Program-made: the position numbers and the translations under genes
Part shown: in pieces, positions 61,401 through 64,000 of the stretch
How positions within the stretch are numbered: the first letter of the stretch is position 1
Layout: the number at the start of each line of letters is the position of its first letter
The notes under the pieces: generated by a model
Told to the model about the DNA's origin: nothing
The model's database searches: none
The model's input: only the letters and a program-made list of their open reading frames with translations
From: Linanthus parryae
Taxonomy: Eukaryota > Streptophyta > Magnoliopsida > Ericales > Polemoniaceae
NCBI GenBank assembly: GCA_023055425.1
Contig: JALGPY010000008.1
Coordinates: 23,223,359 to 23,287,358 of the forward strand
DNA: 64,000 bases
Direction: 5' to 3'

Positions 61401-61794
61401 AGTCGAAGCGTTTGCGTTAGTGGCCGAAGAAGTCAAGTTCATCACAAGCCAGTTCAGAAGACTTCACAGTAGGCAAGTGCAGCACACATTCAGATTCTAT
61501 TCGCAGCAATGGAGGACTTGGGCTGCTTCTTTTATTCAAGCTGCGTGGCGCCGCTACTCCAGGAGGAAACTGTTGGAGCAGAGACAGAGTGAAGAAGCTG
61601 AAGAAGATGAAGGTGGATATGAAGAAGATGAAGGAAGTGATGGTGAAGGTGGACACAGTTTTGGGGCGACGATTCTGGCGTCGCGGTTTGCGGCGAATGC
61701 GCTTCGCGGGGTTCATAGGTTGAGGAGCACGAACTCTGGGGGTTTGGTGGCGTTGCCTAAGCCTTCTGAACCGGACTTCGAAGCTGCAGATTAA
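55407..61794 (+). CDS. Cyclic nucleotide-gated ion channel, group III CNGC5/6/9-like
   Basis: Seven coding exons, 55407-55474, 55805-56390, 57043-57255, 58357-58661, 59780-59891, 60206-60442 and 61099-61794, encode 738 residues with consistent phases. The protein is a plasma-membrane, Ca2+-permeable tetrameric channel. N-terminus: MFDCTGGGYKSQ, then EKFVRLDDLES, joined across the first intron. KIFDPQDKSLLFWNRLLV leads into S1. FRTAYIAPSSRVFGRGELV and YFIVDLLSVLPLPQ mark S2-S3; the S4-S5 region has QYIPRFFRL and AGVFAETAWAGAAYYLL. The pore is LSTLGQGLETSTY (about 391-403), with the plant GQG filter. The C-linker is KRRDSEQWMHHRLLP and RRYDQYKWLETRGVDE. The cyclic-nucleotide-binding domain spans about 508-625 (REGDPVDEMLF, GRLESVTTDGGRSGFFN, CGEELLTWALDP). 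An IQ calmodulin site, AASFIQAAWRRYSRRK, is at about 649-664. An acidic tail follows and the end is PSEPDFEAAD. It is complete and normal in length. Confidence 0.95.
60746..61079. mobile_element. Partial Harbinger-like sequence in the last CNGC intron
   Basis: A compositionally distinct segment ends with tgctggagttgctc|taa, which resembles the inverted end of the element at 21792-22419 (gagcaactcca) followed by a TAA target. No matching left end is found, so it is truncated or its start is unrecognised. It stops about 20 bases before the last exon. Confidence 0.45.
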
Positions 61795-62327
61795 TCAGAG
61801 AAAAGGTCTTGACCATTGTAGATAATTAGAAGTGTTTTTCAGGTTCCATTTTTACAGGTTCCAGCTATTGACTAATGTTGTACTGATTTTACATTGTTAA
61901 TGTACATATGACAAGTGTTTTTTTGTTCTTGTAGTTAAGTCTGTGAATTTTGGAGTCTCTGTTTAAAGCATCCGGCCTTGGGCTTCCACAAGGGAGTTGC
62001 AACGAGACCAGAATAGCTTTTGGGCCATCTTAAGTTTGATGATTTAGCAGTGTTTATTTTACGATTTTCATATTATTGCTGAGGAAAACTCAAGCAACTA
62101 AGGATAAATGAATCACTCAAGGACGCACAGTTAGCTCTCACAGAGACAACTAATAGTATCAAAGATACAACTTTATTCGTAAAATCAATGTTGTCTTAAA
62201 ATGACTGAAGGAGGGCTTATTTATAGGATAAGTGCTATTTTCCTATAAGTTTGGCACAAGGAAACATATTTTTCAAAGCTAATTTACCCAGCTTTTTGCT
62301 CTCTCTCTCTCTAGAGCCTCTCATTCT
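61795..62327 (+). other. CNGC 3' UTR and spacer
   Basis: T-rich sequence after the CNGC stop. No gene is seen. A short (CT)n run lies at about 62300-62313. Confidence 0.5.
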
Positions 62328-63383
62328 TTTTTTTTTGTCAAACATATTATATATAAAAAACTCCAACAGAAACCACCCCTTACAAATCAGAAACTGCTAA
62401 ACTAGCTAATTCCTTCCCGATATCATCTTCTATACTCATTTCTCCTCTTACAATTTTCAAAAGCTTATCAGCTAGCATATTAGCACTTCTCCTAACCCAA
62501 CAAAATCTTAGAGCTTTCTGAGTTTTCATCAGCTCAATGTCTTGCAGAATCACACCACACTCCTTTTTCTTCTTGCCTTCATTGACCAGAGCCACAGGTT
62601 TCTGGTTATCCCCTTCAAAAATAATATGTTCTCCATGATTTCTACGAATATTATGCCACATAGCCAATCTCAAAGCTTGTGCTTCAGCACATAACACAGA
62701 AGGGGCTAGATCACTTCCCCAACCCCAATCAATAAACCTGCATCATCTCTCAACACCCAACCAAAAGTAGCAGCATTAGATGCATTAGTCCAACTAGCAT
62801 CATAGTTGCATTTTAGAAAAGGGGGCTTTGGAGGGATCCATTTCAAAACTTCTTTGGGCTTACCCTCAGAACTCTTCACTCCAGTCTTTCCATCCTTGTT
62901 CTCCACACTCCAACAACTTGAGATGATACTCTGATAGTTTTGGCAGAACCTAATTACTTTCTTGGGAGAGATAGTTGAACCATTAAAACAGTGATCATTC
63001 CTAGCTCTCCAAATAAACCATATGACAATAATAACCAGATCCAAGAGATCAACAGGGATTTCCTTCTTAGAGTCCTGATAACTCAAATCTTCCAACCACT
63101 TCTTCACAGTTTGATGTTTAAGCATGTAATCTTCAATTCTTACTCCCATTCCAAACCAGACTAATCTAGTCCAGCTGCATTCCCAAATCAGGTGTTCAAT
63201 ACTTTCCACCTCTGAATTGCATATATTACAAATATCGGAGTCTGCACACCCTCTTCTTTTAAGACTTTCTTTAACTGCAATAGCTCCATGACTAAGTCTC
63301 CACCAAAATATTTTTATCTTTGGAGGAATCTTTGAGCTCCAGAGACCTTTCCAATACTCTTTACTGAAGAAAAAGGAAGAGGA
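62328..63383 (-). pseudogene. 5'-truncated LINE: reverse-transcriptase zinc-binding plus RNase H domains
   Basis: Minus-strand remnant. It begins near 63383 in the zf-RVT domain (SKEYWKGLWSSKIPPKIKIFWWRLSHG, with the conserved FWWR; then CADSDICNICN and ESIEHLIWECSW supplying the Cys/His ligands). It then runs through WFIWRARNDHCFNGS to the RNase H domain: FLKCNYDASW (catalytic Asp), GWVLRDDAG, then after a one-base frameshift near 62705 VLCAEAQALRLAMW (Glu), FEGDNQ (Asp) and VRRSANMLADKLLK (C-terminal Asp). It ends with a T-run on the + strand (62328-62337) that is its poly(A) tail. The catalytic residues survive but the frameshift and missing 5' part make it dead. The weak decay suggests a moderately young insertion. 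Confidence 0.9.
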
Positions 63384-63892
63384 GGCTGCAAACTTTCTGC
63401 TACTCTCCTTCTACTCTTCGAGCCGTCTCCTCCTCCTTGAGCTTCTCAACACCACTAACCAAAACACCCTCCTCCTAAACCCTTGAGCTTATCCACACCA
63501 CTAACCTAACCACCCTCCATTAACTGAACTTAAATTAGTGTTGTTTAATCTTCAACTTTCTTCTTCTTTCCCTTGATCCTCTAAATCATCATCACCCTAC
63601 TGCCTATCATTCATCTTTGCATGAATTGTAATCTGTAGCGGATGTTTTCACCATTGTTGCACTCCTCCTGTCTACTCTTACTTCCCTCATCATTTCTTTT
63701 TCTTTACATGCATTGGTCTGATATCTTTTGTGAATCTCTATTATTTGTTTATGCACTAATCATTTTACTATATCTTTGCAGGATCTTGGCTTCTCAATCT
63801 CTTCATCCAACTCAAAGTTAATCAGTTCTTCCTCCCCTACTCTCCTCTGATTCTGTGTTCTTTTCTTTCCTCCTTCCTATCCCTCTTCTGCC
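63384..63892 (+). other. Possible leader of a following gene
   Basis: C/T-rich sequence resembling a 5' UTR, with an intron-like stretch (about 63640-63781) ending tatctttgcag|GATC. No coding sequence is certain. Confidence 0.35.
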
Positions 63893-64000
63893 ATGTCCAA
63901 ACCTTACCAGTTTGACACTAACAGCCCTTCCTCAAACGATTCTATGGAGGAAAGGCTGGATGAAAGGGGTTCTGTGCTTTCCTTGAATCCCACAAGAGCT
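63893..64000 (+). CDS. Start of an unrecognised ORF, cut by the window end
   Basis: An ATG at 63893 opens a frame of 36 codons running off the window: MSKPYQFDTNSPSSNDSMEE and on, rich in Ser and acidic residues. It follows a leader-like region with a good 3' splice signal 112 bases before. No family is recognised. It could be a real gene or the first ORF of a retroelement. Confidence 0.3.
   Translation, partial: MSKPYQFDTNSPSSNDSMEERLDERGSVLSLNPTRA

Noticed and set aside
60762..61445. 227-residue minus-strand reading frame
   Set aside because: It is antisense to the CNGC nucleotide-binding exon and runs into the intron. It has no family features and mirrors the coding strand.

Overview
The window is nuclear DNA from a flowering plant, most likely a eudicot. 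It is AT-rich, its genes are split by GT-AG introns, it is full of short inverted-repeat transposons and decayed retroelements, and the protein families and exon layouts are plant-specific. All five complete genes lie on the + strand. I rebuilt their exons by hand; phases close and each reading frame runs cleanly from ATG to stop. Family assignments come from remembered family features, not from a search.

Layout. 1-10 kb: no intact gene. It holds a minus-strand LINE RNase H remnant, a tandem duplication of about 2.2 kb (2767-4900 and 5288-7490) and several small transposons. 10.7-12.0 kb: an intronless MAPKKK-type kinase. 12-22 kb: repeat-rich DNA with two adjacent foldback elements of about 1 kb (15729-17753), a decayed minus-strand LINE (18100-21300) and a Harbinger-like MITE. 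22.9-31.0 kb: a clade PP2C60/PP2C21-type protein phosphatase 2C gene with ten coding exons. 31.9-41.5 kb: a chloroplast DnaJ (J8-type) gene of three exons. A 7,666-bp Copia-type LTR retrotransposon sits in its first intron, with a perfect 5-bp target-site duplication. 43.6-51.4 kb: an MRS2/MGT magnesium transporter gene. 51.4-53.6 kb: a Mutator-like element and a long hairpin. 53.6-61.8 kb: a group III cyclic nucleotide-gated channel (CNGC). 62.3-63.4 kb: a 5'-truncated minus-strand LINE. The last 110 bases open a possible further gene.

The genes do not form an operon or an evident pathway. Loosely, several belong to signalling and ion handling: a MAPKKK, a phosphatase, a Mg2+ transporter and a Ca2+-permeable channel.

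Three points deserve attention first. (1) The PP2C has Asn in place of a metal-binding Asp in the usual DGIWD motif, so it may be a natural pseudophosphatase. (2) The retrotransposon in the J8 intron has LTRs that differ at only 5 of 469 positions, yet its coding region is riddled with stops; this suggests a defective family moved recently by enzymes supplied from elsewhere. Its leader carries a dense array of TGACGT bZIP-type motifs. (3) Two tandem duplications have a transposon in one copy and an empty site in the other, which orders the events.
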